Below are positions 19,117-27,328 of a DNA stretch of 64,000 bases, one piece after another (position 1 is the stretch's first letter; each line of letters opens with the position of its first letter). The stretch spans positions 1 to 64,000 of the forward strand of contig NZ_BSTF01000011.1 in NCBI RefSeq assembly GCF_030269365.1, read 5' to 3'. Both the position numbers and the translations under genes were made by a program. The notes under the pieces are model-generated. The model did no database searches. It was given only the letters and a program-made list of their open reading frames with translations, and was not told where the DNA came from. Source of the DNA: Lentzea sp. NBRC 102530. GTDB taxonomy: Bacteria > Actinomycetota > Actinomycetes > Mycobacteriales > Pseudonocardiaceae.

Positions 19117-20001
19117 TCAGGAGTTGTCGAGGCGTTCCCGCAACCACTCGCGCAGATCGGGTCCGTACTCCGGGGTGTTGAGTGCGAAGTCAACCGCAGC
19201 CCGCAGGAATCCGGCGGGATTGCCGAGGTCGTGTCGCCCGCCGCGGTGGACGACGACGTGCACCGGGTGCCCCTCGTTGATCAGCAGCGCGATGGCGTCG
19301 GTGAGCTGCAGCTCGCCGCCCGCACCAGGCGTGATGCGCTTGAGGGCGTCGAAGATCGCCCGGTCGAGGAGGTACCGGCCGGCCGCGGCGAACGTCGAGG
19401 GCGCGTCCTCGGGCTTCGGCTTCTCGACCATGCCGACGACCTGCTTGACGTCGTCGCTGCCGGTGTCGCGGACGTCGAACACGCCGTACGCGGAGATCTG
19501 CTCGCGCGGGATGTCGAACGCCAGCAGGACGCTGCCGCCCTTCTCCTCGCGGACCTTCGCCATCTTCTGCAGGGCGTCGCCCGGCAGGATGATGTCGTCC
19601 GGCAGCAGCACCGCGACGGCCTCGTCCTCGCCGGTCAGGTTGCCCTCGGCGCACCCGACGGCGTGGCCGAGCCCGAGCGCCTTCTCCTGGATCGCCGTCT
19701 CGGCCTTGATGAGCTTCGGGGCGCGCTGGATCTTCTCGACCAGGTCGGTCTTGCCCTTGGCGGTCAGCGACTCCTCGAGTTCGGGGTTCTCGTCGAAGTA
19801 GTTCGCGACCGACCCCTTGGTCGGCGACGTCACGATGACCAGCTTCTTCGCTCCCGCCTCGGCCGCCTCGCGCGCCACGTACTCGATGGCGGGGGTGTCG
19901 ACCAGGGGCAGCAGTTCCTTCGGCACGGCTTTGGTCGTGGGGAGGAAACGGGTGCCCAGACCGGCCGCGGGCACGATAGCGGTGTGGAAGGCGCTGCTCA
20001 T
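19117..20001 (-). CDS. galU: UTP-glucose-1-phosphate uridylyltransferase
   Basis: Makes UDP-glucose for glycan and cell-wall synthesis. Nucleotidyltransferase motif TAIVPAAGLGTRFLPTTKAVPKELLPLVDTP, then FVTSPTKG-like VIVTSPTKGSV, GLGHAVGCAE, LLPDDIILPG and GMVEKPKPEDAPS. 294 aa from ATG 20001. First gene of the galU-glp-rimJ-sepX run; it is divergent from the 5-FTHF cyclo-ligase with 38 bp between starts. It could also feed UDP-glucose into the GalT reaction encoded at 27 kb. Confidence 0.95.
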   Translation of the reverse strand: MSSAFHTAIVPAAGLGTRFLPTTKAVPKELLPLVDTPAIEYVAREAAEAGAKKLVIVTSPTKGSVANYFDENPELEESLTAKGKTDLVEKIQRAPKLIKAETAIQEKALGLGHAVGCAEGNLTGEDEAVAVLLPDDIILPGDALQKMAKVREEKGGSVLLAFDIPREQISAYGVFDVRDTGSDDVKQVVGMVEKPKPEDAPSTFAAAGRYLLDRAIFDALKRITPGAGGELQLTDAIALLINEGHPVHVVVHRGGRHDLGNPAGFLRAAVDFALNTPEYGPDLREWLRERLDNS

Positions 20002-20039
20002 GGGCTGCGATGCTAACGACATACCGAGGGGTACCCGAC

Positions 20040-20606
20040 ATGACGTCCGATCTTCGTGACCGGAAGGCCACGTTGCGTTCACAGTTGCTGGCCGCTCGGC
20101 GTTCCCTTCCTCCCGAGGTTCGCGCATCTGACTCTCGCGCCCTGGCCGCACACGTGGCTTCGCTGGACGTTTCCGCTGATCAGACCGTGTGCGCCTTCAT
20201 CCCGGTCGGATCGGAGCCCGGTGAGGCGTCCTGGCTGGAGGGGTTGCGGTGCCGCGTCCTGCTACCGATCGTGACCGGGCCTTCCGCGCTGGACTGGGCG
20301 GTGTACTCGGGCCCCTCCTCGCTCGCGCCCGCCGGGTTCAAGTTGCTCGAGCCGACCGGTGAGCGGCTCGGCGCCTCGGCGATCGCTGGAGCCTCGCTGG
20401 TGCTCGTGCCCGCGCTGGCCGTGTCGGTGACCGGGGTGCGGCTGGGGAAGGGGCAAGGTCATTACGACCGGTCGTTGCCGCTGGTCACCGCGCCGCTGGT
20501 GGGTGTCGTCCGGGATTGCGAGGTGCTTTCCGAGGTCCCCGGCGAGCCCCACGACGTGCGGATGAACGGCGTGCTGACCCCCTCGGTGGGCCTGCGATGG
20601 CTGTGA
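20040..20606 (+). CDS. ygfA: 5-formyltetrahydrofolate cyclo-ligase
   Basis: ATP-dependent conversion of 5-formyl-THF to 5,10-methenyl-THF. N-terminal basic ATP-binding motif DLRDRKATLRSQLLAARRSL, central PGEASWLEGL region, and C-terminal GVRLGKGQGHYDRSL plus PHDVRMNGVLTP are the family signatures. 188 aa from ATG 20040, which follows CGAGGGG. The partner promoter lies in the short divergent gap with galU. Confidence 0.93.
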   Translation: MTSDLRDRKATLRSQLLAARRSLPPEVRASDSRALAAHVASLDVSADQTVCAFIPVGSEPGEASWLEGLRCRVLLPIVTGPSALDWAVYSGPSSLAPAGFKLLEPTGERLGASAIAGASLVLVPALAVSVTGVRLGKGQGHYDRSLPLVTAPLVGVVRDCEVLSEVPGEPHDVRMNGVLTPSVGLRWL

Positions 20607-20700
20607 CGTTGACCTGGGGTGTTTGCGCTCCGGGAAGGTCCTGAGCGAAAATCGTGTTGGCACTCACAACGGTCGAGTGCCAGAGCTAGGAGCAAACCCA

Positions 20701-21030
20701 GTGCCTACGTACCAGTACGCCTGCACCGCGTGTGAGCACCGGTTCGAGGCTGTGCAGTCGTTCAGCGACGCCTCCCTCACCGAGTGCCCGGAGTGCTCGG
20801 GCAAGCTGCGCAAGCTCTTCGGCGCCGTCGGCGTCGTGTTCAAGGGCAGCGGTTTCTACCGCACGGACAGCCGCTCGGGCTCGTCGAAGAGCACGTCCTC
20901 GTCGACGACCTCCTCTTCGGACTCGAAGTCCTCGTCGTCGTCCTCTTCGACCTCGTCCTCGTCGTCGGAGAAGAAGTCCACGTCGTCCTCTTCGTCTTCG
21001 TCGAGCGCTCCGGCGGCCGCCGCGTCCTGA
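20701..21030 (+). CDS. FmdB family zinc-ribbon protein with long serine tract
   Basis: 109 aa from GTG 20701 (AGGAG 8-10 nt upstream). The N-terminal zinc ribbon VPTYQYACTACEHRFE...LTECPECSGKLRKLFGAVGVVFKGSGFYRTD has two CxxC pairs and is the FmdB regulatory-protein fold of unknown molecular role. The second half is an almost pure Ser/Thr/Lys tract with roughly 40 serines, encoded by TCG/TCC repeats, ending APAAAAS. The tail is low complexity and likely disordered. Confidence 0.9.
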   Translation: MPTYQYACTACEHRFEAVQSFSDASLTECPECSGKLRKLFGAVGVVFKGSGFYRTDSRSGSSKSTSSSTTSSSDSKSSSSSSSTSSSSSEKKSTSSSSSSSSAPAAAAS

Positions 21031-21040
21031 AGATCGCAAG

Positions 21041-21067
21041 TTGTCCACAACTCACGAGTTGTCCACA
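21041..21067. promoter_or_regulatory. Pair of DnaA-box-like TTGTCCACA motifs
   Basis: TTGTCCACA at 21041-21049 and 21059-21067, 18 bp apart in the same orientation. Each is embedded in an imperfect palindrome AGTTGTCCACAACT. TTGTCCACA is the preferred DnaA box of high-GC actinobacteria. The sites follow fmdB and precede the SAF gene. Confidence 0.5.
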
Positions 21068-21090
21068 ACTTGGACTTCAGCCCGGTCTGA

Positions 21091-21123
21091 CATGCCTCCG
21101 ACCCCCCTACGGTCGGAGGCATG
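21091..21123. terminator. Perfect 13-bp hairpin upstream of SAF gene
   Basis: CATGCCTCCGACC / GGTCGGAGGCATG with a 7-nt loop. The right arm includes the ATG of the SAF-domain gene, so it may terminate fmdB transcription or modulate translation of the next gene. No separate RBS is visible outside the right arm (GGAGG lies within it). Confidence 0.55.
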
Positions 21124-21675
21124 ACCTTTTCCGCCACCCTCCCCGACCGCCTCCGCGCCCTCCTCCGCCGCCCGCTTTCCGTTGCGTGGCGCCGTTTCCT
21201 GGCGCTGGGTCTGGCTTCGCTAGCTCTGGTCACGTTCTTCTGGCCCGACGTGGGCCATCCCGCGGTGGTCGCCACCCGCGACCTGCCGGCAGGTGTACCC
21301 CTGGCCGCGGCAGACCTGCGTCTGGTCTCCCTGGCCTCACCCGTAGAGGGGACTTTCGCGGATTCCACCGATCTGGTGGGCAGACCGCTCGCGTCCCCGA
21401 CCAGAGCAGGCATCCCGCTGACCGACGTCGACCTGGCCACCACCCCGCCGAACCAGGCCGCGGCCGCCGTACAGCTGGCTGACCAGGCCCTGGCCGCTGT
21501 GATCCGCCCGGGTGCACGAGTGGACGTGATCTCACCGTCCGGCGAGGTGCTGGCCGAAAACGCCACGGTCCGCGAAACCCAGGGCCGAGTGGTGGTCCTG
21601 ACGTTGCCCAGACTCAATGCGACTCGTGTGGCCGCGATGTCACTGGACCAAGCGTTAGCCGTTACTCTCCGCTGA
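21121..21675 (+). CDS. SAF domain protein (CpaB/RcpC-like)
   Basis: 184 aa. A basic N-terminus and one membrane segment (FLALGLASLALVTFFWP) are followed by a SAF domain (VVATRDLPAGVPLAAADLRLVSL...GRPLASPTRAGIPLTDVDL) and a second beta-rich segment (IRPGARVDVISPSGEVLAENATVRETQGRVVVLTLP). It resembles the pilus-assembly CpaB/RcpC family, but no tad pilus genes are nearby. The start codon sits inside a hairpin. It overlaps mscL by one base (TGATG). Confidence 0.85.
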   Translation: MTFSATLPDRLRALLRRPLSVAWRRFLALGLASLALVTFFWPDVGHPAVVATRDLPAGVPLAAADLRLVSLASPVEGTFADSTDLVGRPLASPTRAGIPLTDVDLATTPPNQAAAAVQLADQALAAVIRPGARVDVISPSGEVLAENATVRETQGRVVVLTLPRLNATRVAAMSLDQALAVTLR

Positions 21676-22115
21676 TGCTGAAGGGATTCAAAGACTTTCT
21701 GATGCGCGGAAACGTCGTCGACCTGGCCGTGGCCGTGGTCATCGGCGCCGCGTTCGGCGCGATCGTCACCGCGTTCACCACGAACATCATCAACCCCTTG
21801 GTGGCGCTGTTCGGCGGCAACAACGTCGAAGGTCTCGCGTTCAAGCTCATCGAGGCGAACGAGAAGACGAAGATCGACCTCGGCGCGTTGATCACGGCGA
21901 TCATCAACTTCGCGATCGTCGCGGCCGTCGTCTACTTCATCTTCGTGCTGCCGATGAACAAGATCAAGGAGCGCCGCGAGAAGGGCGTGGAGCCGGGCCC
22001 GTCCGAGCCCACCGATGTCGAACTGCTCAAGGAGATCCGCGACCTCCTGCAGGCCCAGGCGGCGGCAACCCAGTCGGCGCCCCAGCACCCCGAGCGCCGC
22101 GGCCCCGCGGTCTGA
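21675..22115 (+). CDS. mscL: Large-conductance mechanosensitive channel MscL
   Basis: Osmotic safety valve in the inner membrane. 146 aa: MLKGFKDFLMRGNVVDLAVAVVIGAAFGAIVTAFTTNIINPL gives the amphipathic N-terminal helix and TM1. TM2 is ALITAIINFAIVAAVVYFIFVLPMNKI, and the C-terminal bundle helix is TDVELLKEIRDLLQAQ. Start overlaps the SAF stop by one base, so translation is coupled. Confidence 0.96.
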   Translation: MLKGFKDFLMRGNVVDLAVAVVIGAAFGAIVTAFTTNIINPLVALFGGNNVEGLAFKLIEANEKTKIDLGALITAIINFAIVAAVVYFIFVLPMNKIKERREKGVEPGPSEPTDVELLKEIRDLLQAQAAATQSAPQHPERRGPAV

Positions 22116-22164
22116 CCACCCTCGTCCCCGCCGAGACGAAGCGCGCCGCCTCCGGGCCCGCGCG

Positions 22165-22450
22165 CTTTGTCGAGGCAACGCCGGCGAGATGCGGCGACCG
22201 CACCGCGGTACGACCGACGCGGGTCGACCGGCAACACCACGCGCAACGGAATGCGGGGCCGAACCGCGCGACCGGCGCAGGCCGACCAAGTGGCGCCACA
22301 CGCGACCGGATGCGGCGGCCGAGCCACGGCACACCTGACGCGCACCGCCCAGACAACGCCAGCGGGATGCGGGGGACGAGCTGCCGTGCGGCTGGCGCGC
22401 ACCAACCAGGCACCGCCACACGCAACGAGATGGGGCGGCCGCCCCAGAGC
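22165..22450. repeat. Degenerate ~60-bp tandem repeat (about 4.7 units)
   Basis: The motif (G)ATG-CGG, followed by GCCGAGC...GGC-GCGCACCGACCA-like sequence, recurs with ATG at 22189, 22251, 22310, 22367 and 22430, spacing 57-63 bp. The surrounding 521-bp gap between mscL and the small gene at 22637 holds no recognisable gene. Plus-strand translation gives a roughly 20-residue repeat (CGGRA.. / LTRT.. / PHAT..) but no coding evidence otherwise. Confidence 0.65.
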
Positions 22451-22636
22451 GCGTTGTACGGCTCGCGACTCAAAGTTTCAGACAGCGCGGCGGAGGCGAC
22501 ACCAACCGCGATCGGCACCCCAGCCCGGCCACGCACACAACACCAGGCACTCAGTGCCGAAAACCAGGCGTTCAGCGGCAACCGCGGTCATCGACGCGAG
22601 ATCTGGCCGCGGTCTCGGCCGGCGCACGGCGCCGAC

Positions 22637-22819
22637 TCACCCGCCGTGGTGCGGCGGCCGGTTCTCGCGGTACCAGGATTCGCGGTCATCGGACCCACGC
22701 TCACCGCGCTCGTCCGATGTGGTCTCCGGCAGCACGTCACCGAACACCTCTGCCAACCGGCGACGGCGCTGCACGGCAGCGTCGTCGCCGGACGGCTTCG
22801 GCTCGTCACTCCTCGTCAA
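22637..22819 (-). CDS. Small conserved-looking hypothetical protein
   Basis: 60 aa: short, charged, ending in SWYRENRPPHHGG, with a central RRRRLAEVFGDVLPETTSDER motif. I recall similar small proteins behind moaB-type genes in related actinobacteria, but this is from memory only. The start overlaps the end of moaB by 14 bp, so it is probably the last gene of that operon. Function unknown. Confidence 0.65.
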   Translation of the reverse strand: MTRSDEPKPSGDDAAVQRRRRLAEVFGDVLPETTSDERGERGSDDRESWYRENRPPHHGG

Positions 22820-23306
22820 GACCGCTCAGCTGCTCGATCACGTAGGGCACCAGGGCCGACAACGTCGCCATGCCGTCGCGGACCGCGGAACGCGAGCCCG
22901 CGAGGTTCACGACGAGCGTGCTGCCGGAGACACCGGCGAGGCCGCGCGAGATGCCCGCGTCGACCGCGCCGGCGGCCAGGCCGGAGGCGCGGAGTGCCTC
23001 GGCGATGCCGTGGATCGGGCGGTCGAGGACACCCTGCGTGGCGTCGGGGGTGACGTCGCGCGGGGACACACCTGTGCCGCCCACGGTGACCACGAGGTCG
23101 ACGCCACCGATGACTGCCGTGTTGAGGGCTGCCCTGATGTCGACCACCTCACCCTCGACCGCAACGGTGCCGTCGACGATGAAGCCCACTTCCTCCAGAA
23201 GCTCGGTGACGAGAGGCCCGGAGTTGTCATCCTGCTCACCGTGCGCCACCCGGTCGTCCACGATCACGACCAAAGCGCGGCCAAGGCGCTGCGCGCTGCG
23301 TTCCAT
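22806..23306 (-). CDS. moaB: MogA/MoaB family molybdenum cofactor biosynthesis protein
   Basis: 166 aa with the MoCF-binding fold: RALVVIVDDRVAHGEQDDNSGPLVTELLEEVGF, then LVVTVGGTGVSPRDVTPDAT (nucleotide/molybdopterin-binding loop), and a C-terminal SRGLAGVSGSTLVVNLAGSRSAV. The family adenylylates molybdopterin. In mycobacteria the relative MoaB2 sits beside mprAB-pepD and mscL, like here. The two-component genes lie just upstream (5 bp gap to the histidine kinase stop). Confidence 0.92.
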   Translation of the reverse strand: MERSAQRLGRALVVIVDDRVAHGEQDDNSGPLVTELLEEVGFIVDGTVAVEGEVVDIRAALNTAVIGGVDLVVTVGGTGVSPRDVTPDATQGVLDRPIHGIAEALRASGLAAGAVDAGISRGLAGVSGSTLVVNLAGSRSAVRDGMATLSALVPYVIEQLSGLDEE

Positions 23307-23311
23307 ACCGA

Positions 23312-24211
23312 TCACCGTAGCGGGAGTCTGACTTCGAAGCGGCAGCCAGGACCGTGGTTCTCGACGCCGATCCGGCCGTGGTGGGCTTCGACGAGGCCAC
23401 GCGCGATGGAAAGGCCCAGCCCGGCGCCGGACGGGTTGCGCGCCGACGAGCCGCGGAAGCCCACGTCGAAGACCTGTGGCAGCACGTCTTCGGAGATGCC
23501 GCCGCACGCGTCGTCCACGCGCACCACGGCATCGGGTCCGTCCACATCGACCTGGACGGCCACCGAGCCACCCTCCGGTGTGTGGCGGATGGCGTTGGAC
23601 ACAAGGTTGCGCACGACACGCATCAGTTCCGGATCGGAACCGCGCACGACCGGCCATTCACGAGCGTCCGCCCGCAACTCCACGCCCTCGCGCGCCGCCA
23701 CCGGACGGGACGCCGCCACGACGTCGGAGACCACGTCGGCCAGGCTCACGTCGTGCATCGAGAGGTTCAGGGCGCCGGCGGTGATGCGGGAGAGCTGGAA
23801 GAGGTCGTCCACGAGCTTCGCGAGGTGATCGGCTTCCAGCGCGATCTGCTTCGCGTAGACGGCGACCTCGCCCGGTTCCGAGACGACGCCGTCCTCCAGC
23901 GCCTCGGTCATCGCGCGGATCCCCGCCAGCGGCGTGCGCAGGTCGTGCGAGATCCACGCGACGAGCTGCCGCCGGGCCGCCTCCGCCTCGCGCTCCCACA
24001 TCGTCCGCCGCGCGATGGCACGGCCCAGCATGATCGAGAACGGCACCGCGACGACGGCGACGACCGTGCACACCATCAGGGCCGCGCCGAGCATCGGCGT
24101 GAACATGAACCCGCTGACCACGACCACTCCGGCGATGGTGGCCACCACCGGCACGATGACCATCACGGTCATCACGGTGGTCAGCGAGACGCGGCTCAGT
24201 CGGTCGAACAC
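23312..24211 (-). CDS. Sensor histidine kinase
   Basis: 299 aa from GTG 24211, which overlaps the response regulator end by 16 bp. Two membrane helices (about residues 11-33 and 36-58) are separated by almost no extracytoplasmic loop, so it is an intramembrane-sensing type. H box [16 protein letters not shown] box [14 protein letters not shown] boxes VDDACGGI and [18 protein letters not shown]. It pairs with the OmpR-family regulator directly upstream. Confidence 0.93.
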   Translation of the reverse strand: MFDRLSRVSLTTVMTVMVIVPVVATIAGVVVVSGFMFTPMLGAALMVCTVVAVVAVPFSIMLGRAIARRTMWEREAEAARRQLVAWISHDLRTPLAGIRAMTEALEDGVVSEPGEVAVYAKQIALEADHLAKLVDDLFQLSRITAGALNLSMHDVSLADVVSDVVAASRPVAAREGVELRADAREWPVVRGSDPELMRVVRNLVSNAIRHTPEGGSVAVQVDVDGPDAVVRVDDACGGISEDVLPQVFDVGFRGSSARNPSGAGLGLSIARGLVEAHHGRIGVENHGPGCRFEVRLPLR

Positions 24212-24879
24212 GGGTCGTACCTGTAGCCGACGCCCCACACGGTGCTCAGCCGCCGGGGCTTCGCGGGGTCCTCCTCGATCTTCTCCCGCAACCGTCGCAC
24301 GTGAACGGTGACGGTCGACTGGTCGCCGAACTGCCAGCCCCACACCCGTTCCAGCAGCTCGGACCGGCCGAAGGCCTTGCCGGCGTTGCCGATGAAGAAC
24401 GCCAGGAGATCGAACTCGCGGGTCGTCAGCTGCAACGGCCGCCCGTCCAGCGTCGCGGTGTGCGCGGCCACGTCCAGCACGAGGTTCCCGTCCCGCACCA
24501 CCCTGGGCTCGAACGCGCGGTGCGCCCGCCGCAGCACGGACGAGACGCGCAACGCCAGCTCACGCGGGCTGAAGGGCTTCGTGACGTAGTCGTCCGCGCC
24601 GATCTGCAGCCCGGCGATCCGGTCTTCCTCCTCGCCCAGGGCCGTCAGCATCACCACGGGCGTGCTGCCGCGCTCCCGGATCCTCCTGCACACCTCGAGG
24701 CCGTCCATGCCGGGGAGCATCAGGTCCAGCACCACGATGTCCGGCTCCTTCGCGGCCAGCAGCCGCAACGCCTGCTCCCCGTCACCGGCGAGCTCGACCG
24801 CGTAGCCGGCGTGCTCGAGGTAGCGGCGCACCACGTCGCGCACCGTCGTGTCGTCGTCGACGACCAGAACCTGTTCCAC
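24196..24879 (-). CDS. OmpR family response regulator
   Basis: 227 aa from GTG 24879. Receiver domain [15 protein letters not shown] with phospho-acceptor Asp in [14 protein letters not shown] and conserved Lys in [11 protein letters not shown]. The C-terminal winged helix ([52 protein letters not shown]) binds DNA. A TTG 16 codons upstream (24927) could also serve. Cognate of the kinase with which it overlaps; its operon continues into moaB. Confidence 0.93.
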   Translation of the reverse strand: MEQVLVVDDDTTVRDVVRRYLEHAGYAVELAGDGEQALRLLAAKEPDIVVLDLMLPGMDGLEVCRRIRERGSTPVVMLTALGEEEDRIAGLQIGADDYVTKPFSPRELALRVSSVLRRAHRAFEPRVVRDGNLVLDVAAHTATLDGRPLQLTTREFDLLAFFIGNAGKAFGRSELLERVWGWQFGDQSTVTVHVRRLREKIEEDPAKPRRLSTVWGVGYRYDPCSTD

Positions 24880-25095
24880 GTCGCCACGATAAGCCTCGCG
24901 CGACGGGCGGCTCAGATCCGTAATCAACTGGCAACAGTTAAAACATCAATTTGTTCCCAATGCATCTTCGAGCCCTGGCGCACAGGGCTACGGTCGAAGC
25001 CGTTCTCGCTTGGAGGATGACTTCCACAGAAGGACGCATCTCCTCGGCGAGAATTGAAACGAACTGAAGTAAAAAAGTGTCCTGGGGGATTCATA

Positions 25096-25536
25096 GTGAA
25101 GACGAAACTAGCCGTGGCGTGCGCTTTTGTCGCGTTCGCCTTCATGGGCGCGAGCCCGGCGGGCGCCGAACCGGCCCCTGCCACCCCGTCCGGTGCGGCG
25201 ATTCAGCAATCCGGTGAAATGTCGGCGCAGGCGTGTTTCCCGCGTCGTGCCACCTCCGGCAACAAATGGCAGACCTCGTACTGCGACGACGGCCAGCTCA
25301 GCGGAAAGATGATCACCACCCCGACCGGTCAGTGCGTGGTGGGGCGCTGGGAGTGGTGGCGCGAACGGTCTTTCCCCAACCGCATCGTCCTCGGCGACCA
25401 GTACCTCTGCGTCGACAGCTGGAACAAGATGGCCGACAAGGTGTACGCGGATGACAGCCTCAAGATCTGCGCCCGCGTGATGCTCAGGCAGGGCGACGGC
25501 TCCTACGTCGAGTGGGGCAGCGCGGCCTGCGCGTGA
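25096..25536 (+). CDS. Small secreted cysteine-rich protein
   Basis: 146 aa from GTG 25096, 6-7 nt after GGGGGA. Signal peptide MKTKLAVACAFVAFAFMGASPAGA, cleaved before EPAPA. The mature domain has six Cys (ACFPRR, YCDDG, QCVVG, YLCVDS, KICARV, SAACA), consistent with three disulfides, and several Trp. No family was recognised. It is divergent from the response regulator operon (216 bp between starts), so it is a candidate target of that system. AT-rich sequence upstream (24930-25090) likely holds the promoter. Confidence 0.8.
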   Translation: MKTKLAVACAFVAFAFMGASPAGAEPAPATPSGAAIQQSGEMSAQACFPRRATSGNKWQTSYCDDGQLSGKMITTPTGQCVVGRWEWWRERSFPNRIVLGDQYLCVDSWNKMADKVYADDSLKICARVMLRQGDGSYVEWGSAACA

Positions 25537-25558
25537 CCGGCCGCGAGGACGTGAGAAG

Positions 25559-25603
25559 AGGCCCGGGCCTGTGTGCGGGGCAGGTGCGCACAGGTCCGGG
25601 CCT
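25559..25603. terminator. Bidirectional terminator between secreted protein and htrA
   Basis: 15-bp inverted repeat AGGCCCGGGCCTGTG / CACAGGTCCGGGCCT, one G-T wobble, 15-nt loop, between two convergent genes. Confidence 0.75.
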
Positions 25604-25669
25604 CAGCTGGGGTCGCAACGCCTCGGCTCGGACGGGCGGCGGTTGTCCGAGACGAGGCGTTCCCCCGAC

Positions 25670-27277
25670 CTATCCCACCTCGACACCGTCGAGGGTGGCT
25701 TCCACGGTCTTGTTGTCGGACAGCGTGATCGTGACCTTGTCGCCGGGTGCCTTGGACCGGACGGCGGCCACCAGCGTGTCCGACTCGTCGATGCGGCGGT
25801 CACCGAACTTGGTGATCACGTCACCGGCCTTCAGACCGGCCTTCTCGGCCGCGCCACCGGAGGTGATCTCCGAGATGCGCGCGCCCTGCTCGGTGTTCTC
25901 GACCTTCACGCCGAGCACGGTCTGCTTCGGCTTGCCGGTCTTCACGATCTCGTCGATCGTGCGGCGCGCCTGGTCCATCGGGATCGCGAAGCCGATGCCG
26001 ACGGAACCGGCCTGGCCCTGTCCCTGGCTCGGGCTGTAGATCGCCGAGTTGATGCCGATGACCTGGCCCTTCATGTTCACCAGCGGCCCGCCCGAGTTGC
26101 CGGGGTTGATCGCGGCGTCGGTCTGGATGGCGTTGAGGACGGTGGCCTGCGAGTTGCGGTCGCCGCCGGCGGAGACCGGGCGGTCGAGCGAGCTGACGAT
26201 GCCGGAGGTGACGGTGCCGGCCAGGTCGAACGGCGAACCGACCGCGACGACGTTCTGGCCGATCTTCATGTCACCGGAGTTGCCGAGGTCCACGACCGGG
26301 AGGCCGGAGACGCCGTCGGCCTGGATGACGGCGATGTCGGAGCTCGGGTCGCGGCCCAGGATCTTGCCGGAGACGGTCTTGCCGTCCTGGAAGACGACCT
26401 TGATGTCGCCGCCGGTCGCGGCACCCTCGATGACGTGGTTGTTCGTCACGATCTGGCCGTTGCTGGAGATGATGAAGCCGGAGCCCTCGCCGGCGCCGGA
26501 GCGCGTGGTGACGCGGATCTGCACGACGGACGGCAGCAGCTTGTTCGCCACCTCCTCGACCGAGCCCGCGGGAGCGTTGGACGTCTGCGAGGCGGGGCGC
26601 GGCGAGTCGAGCGAGCTCACCGACGACGACTCGTTCGCGAAGTTGTAGCCCAGGTAGCCGCCGATGCCGCCGGAGAGGCCTCCGACGAGCAGCACGAGGG
26701 CCGCCACACCGGCCACGACCTTGCCGCGGCCCTTGGGACGTGCGGGCGCGGGCGGCAGCTGGCCGGGCGGGAGGTAGTACTGCCCCGTCTGGGTGCCCTG
26801 CTGACCGGGCGCGGCGAACGGGTTGGGCTGCTCGAACGACCCGGAGTGCGGTCCCGCGTGCTGCTGCGCGAACGGACCGGAGTGCGGTCCCGGCTCCGCG
26901 CCGAACTGCGCGGTCGTGGCGCCGAGGCCGAGCGGGTGAGGTTGGCCGGACCCGGAGGGTGAGGAGTGCTGCCGGCCGGGTCCGGACCCGCCGAGCTGCG
27001 TCTGGCCCGCGTCAGGTGAGGGCACCTGCGGCTGAGCCGAAGTGAAGGAGGCGGGAACGTCGCCCAGCCCCGCCGGCGCGGCCGGAGCCGCCGCCTGCTG
27101 CGCTGCTGGTGCGGAAGGTGCCCCAGCCTGGCCGGATCCCCCCTGCAAAGGATCCGGCTGGCCGGGTTCCGGCTGCGACGGGCCCTGCTCCCGCGCACCG
27201 GAGTCTGTCTGACCGGCGCTCGTCGGCACGGAGTTGGCGTCTTCCGGCTGTGGCGCGGGCTTGTTGCTCTCGGTCAT
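25670..27277 (-). CDS. htrA: HtrA/DegP-like membrane serine protease with PDZ domain
   Basis: About 535 aa. A long Pro/Gln/Gly-rich cytoplasmic N-terminus (about 190 residues, repeats such as GPHSGPF and GPHSGSF) leads to one membrane helix (VVAGVAALVLLVGGLSGGIGGYLGY). An extracytoplasmic trypsin-like protease follows with His in TNNHVIEG, Asp in SSDIAVIQ and Ser in NPGNSGGPLV. A C-terminal PDZ domain (AAEKAGLKAGDVITKFGDRRI) completes it. It corresponds to mycobacterial PepD/HtrA quality-control proteases. ATG 27277 is better spaced from GCGAG than ATG 27283. Confidence 0.94.
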   Translation of the reverse strand: MTESNKPAPQPEDANSVPTSAGQTDSGAREQGPSQPEPGQPDPLQGGSGQAGAPSAPAAQQAAAPAAPAGLGDVPASFTSAQPQVPSPDAGQTQLGGSGPGRQHSSPSGSGQPHPLGLGATTAQFGAEPGPHSGPFAQQHAGPHSGSFEQPNPFAAPGQQGTQTGQYYLPPGQLPPAPARPKGRGKVVAGVAALVLLVGGLSGGIGGYLGYNFANESSSVSSLDSPRPASQTSNAPAGSVEEVANKLLPSVVQIRVTTRSGAGEGSGFIISSNGQIVTNNHVIEGAATGGDIKVVFQDGKTVSGKILGRDPSSDIAVIQADGVSGLPVVDLGNSGDMKIGQNVVAVGSPFDLAGTVTSGIVSSLDRPVSAGGDRNSQATVLNAIQTDAAINPGNSGGPLVNMKGQVIGINSAIYSPSQGQGQAGSVGIGFAIPMDQARRTIDEIVKTGKPKQTVLGVKVENTEQGARISEITSGGAAEKAGLKAGDVITKFGDRRIDESDTLVAAVRSKAPGDKVTITLSDNKTVEATLDGVEVG

Positions 27278-27328
27278 GGCCATAGTCTCGCGGCCCGTCC
27301 TGAGAGAACCCTTAAACCAGCCTGGGAG

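Noticed and set aside
21041-21067. Chromosomal replication origin
   Set aside because: Only two DnaA boxes, and no dnaA, dnaN or AT-rich unwinding region nearby.
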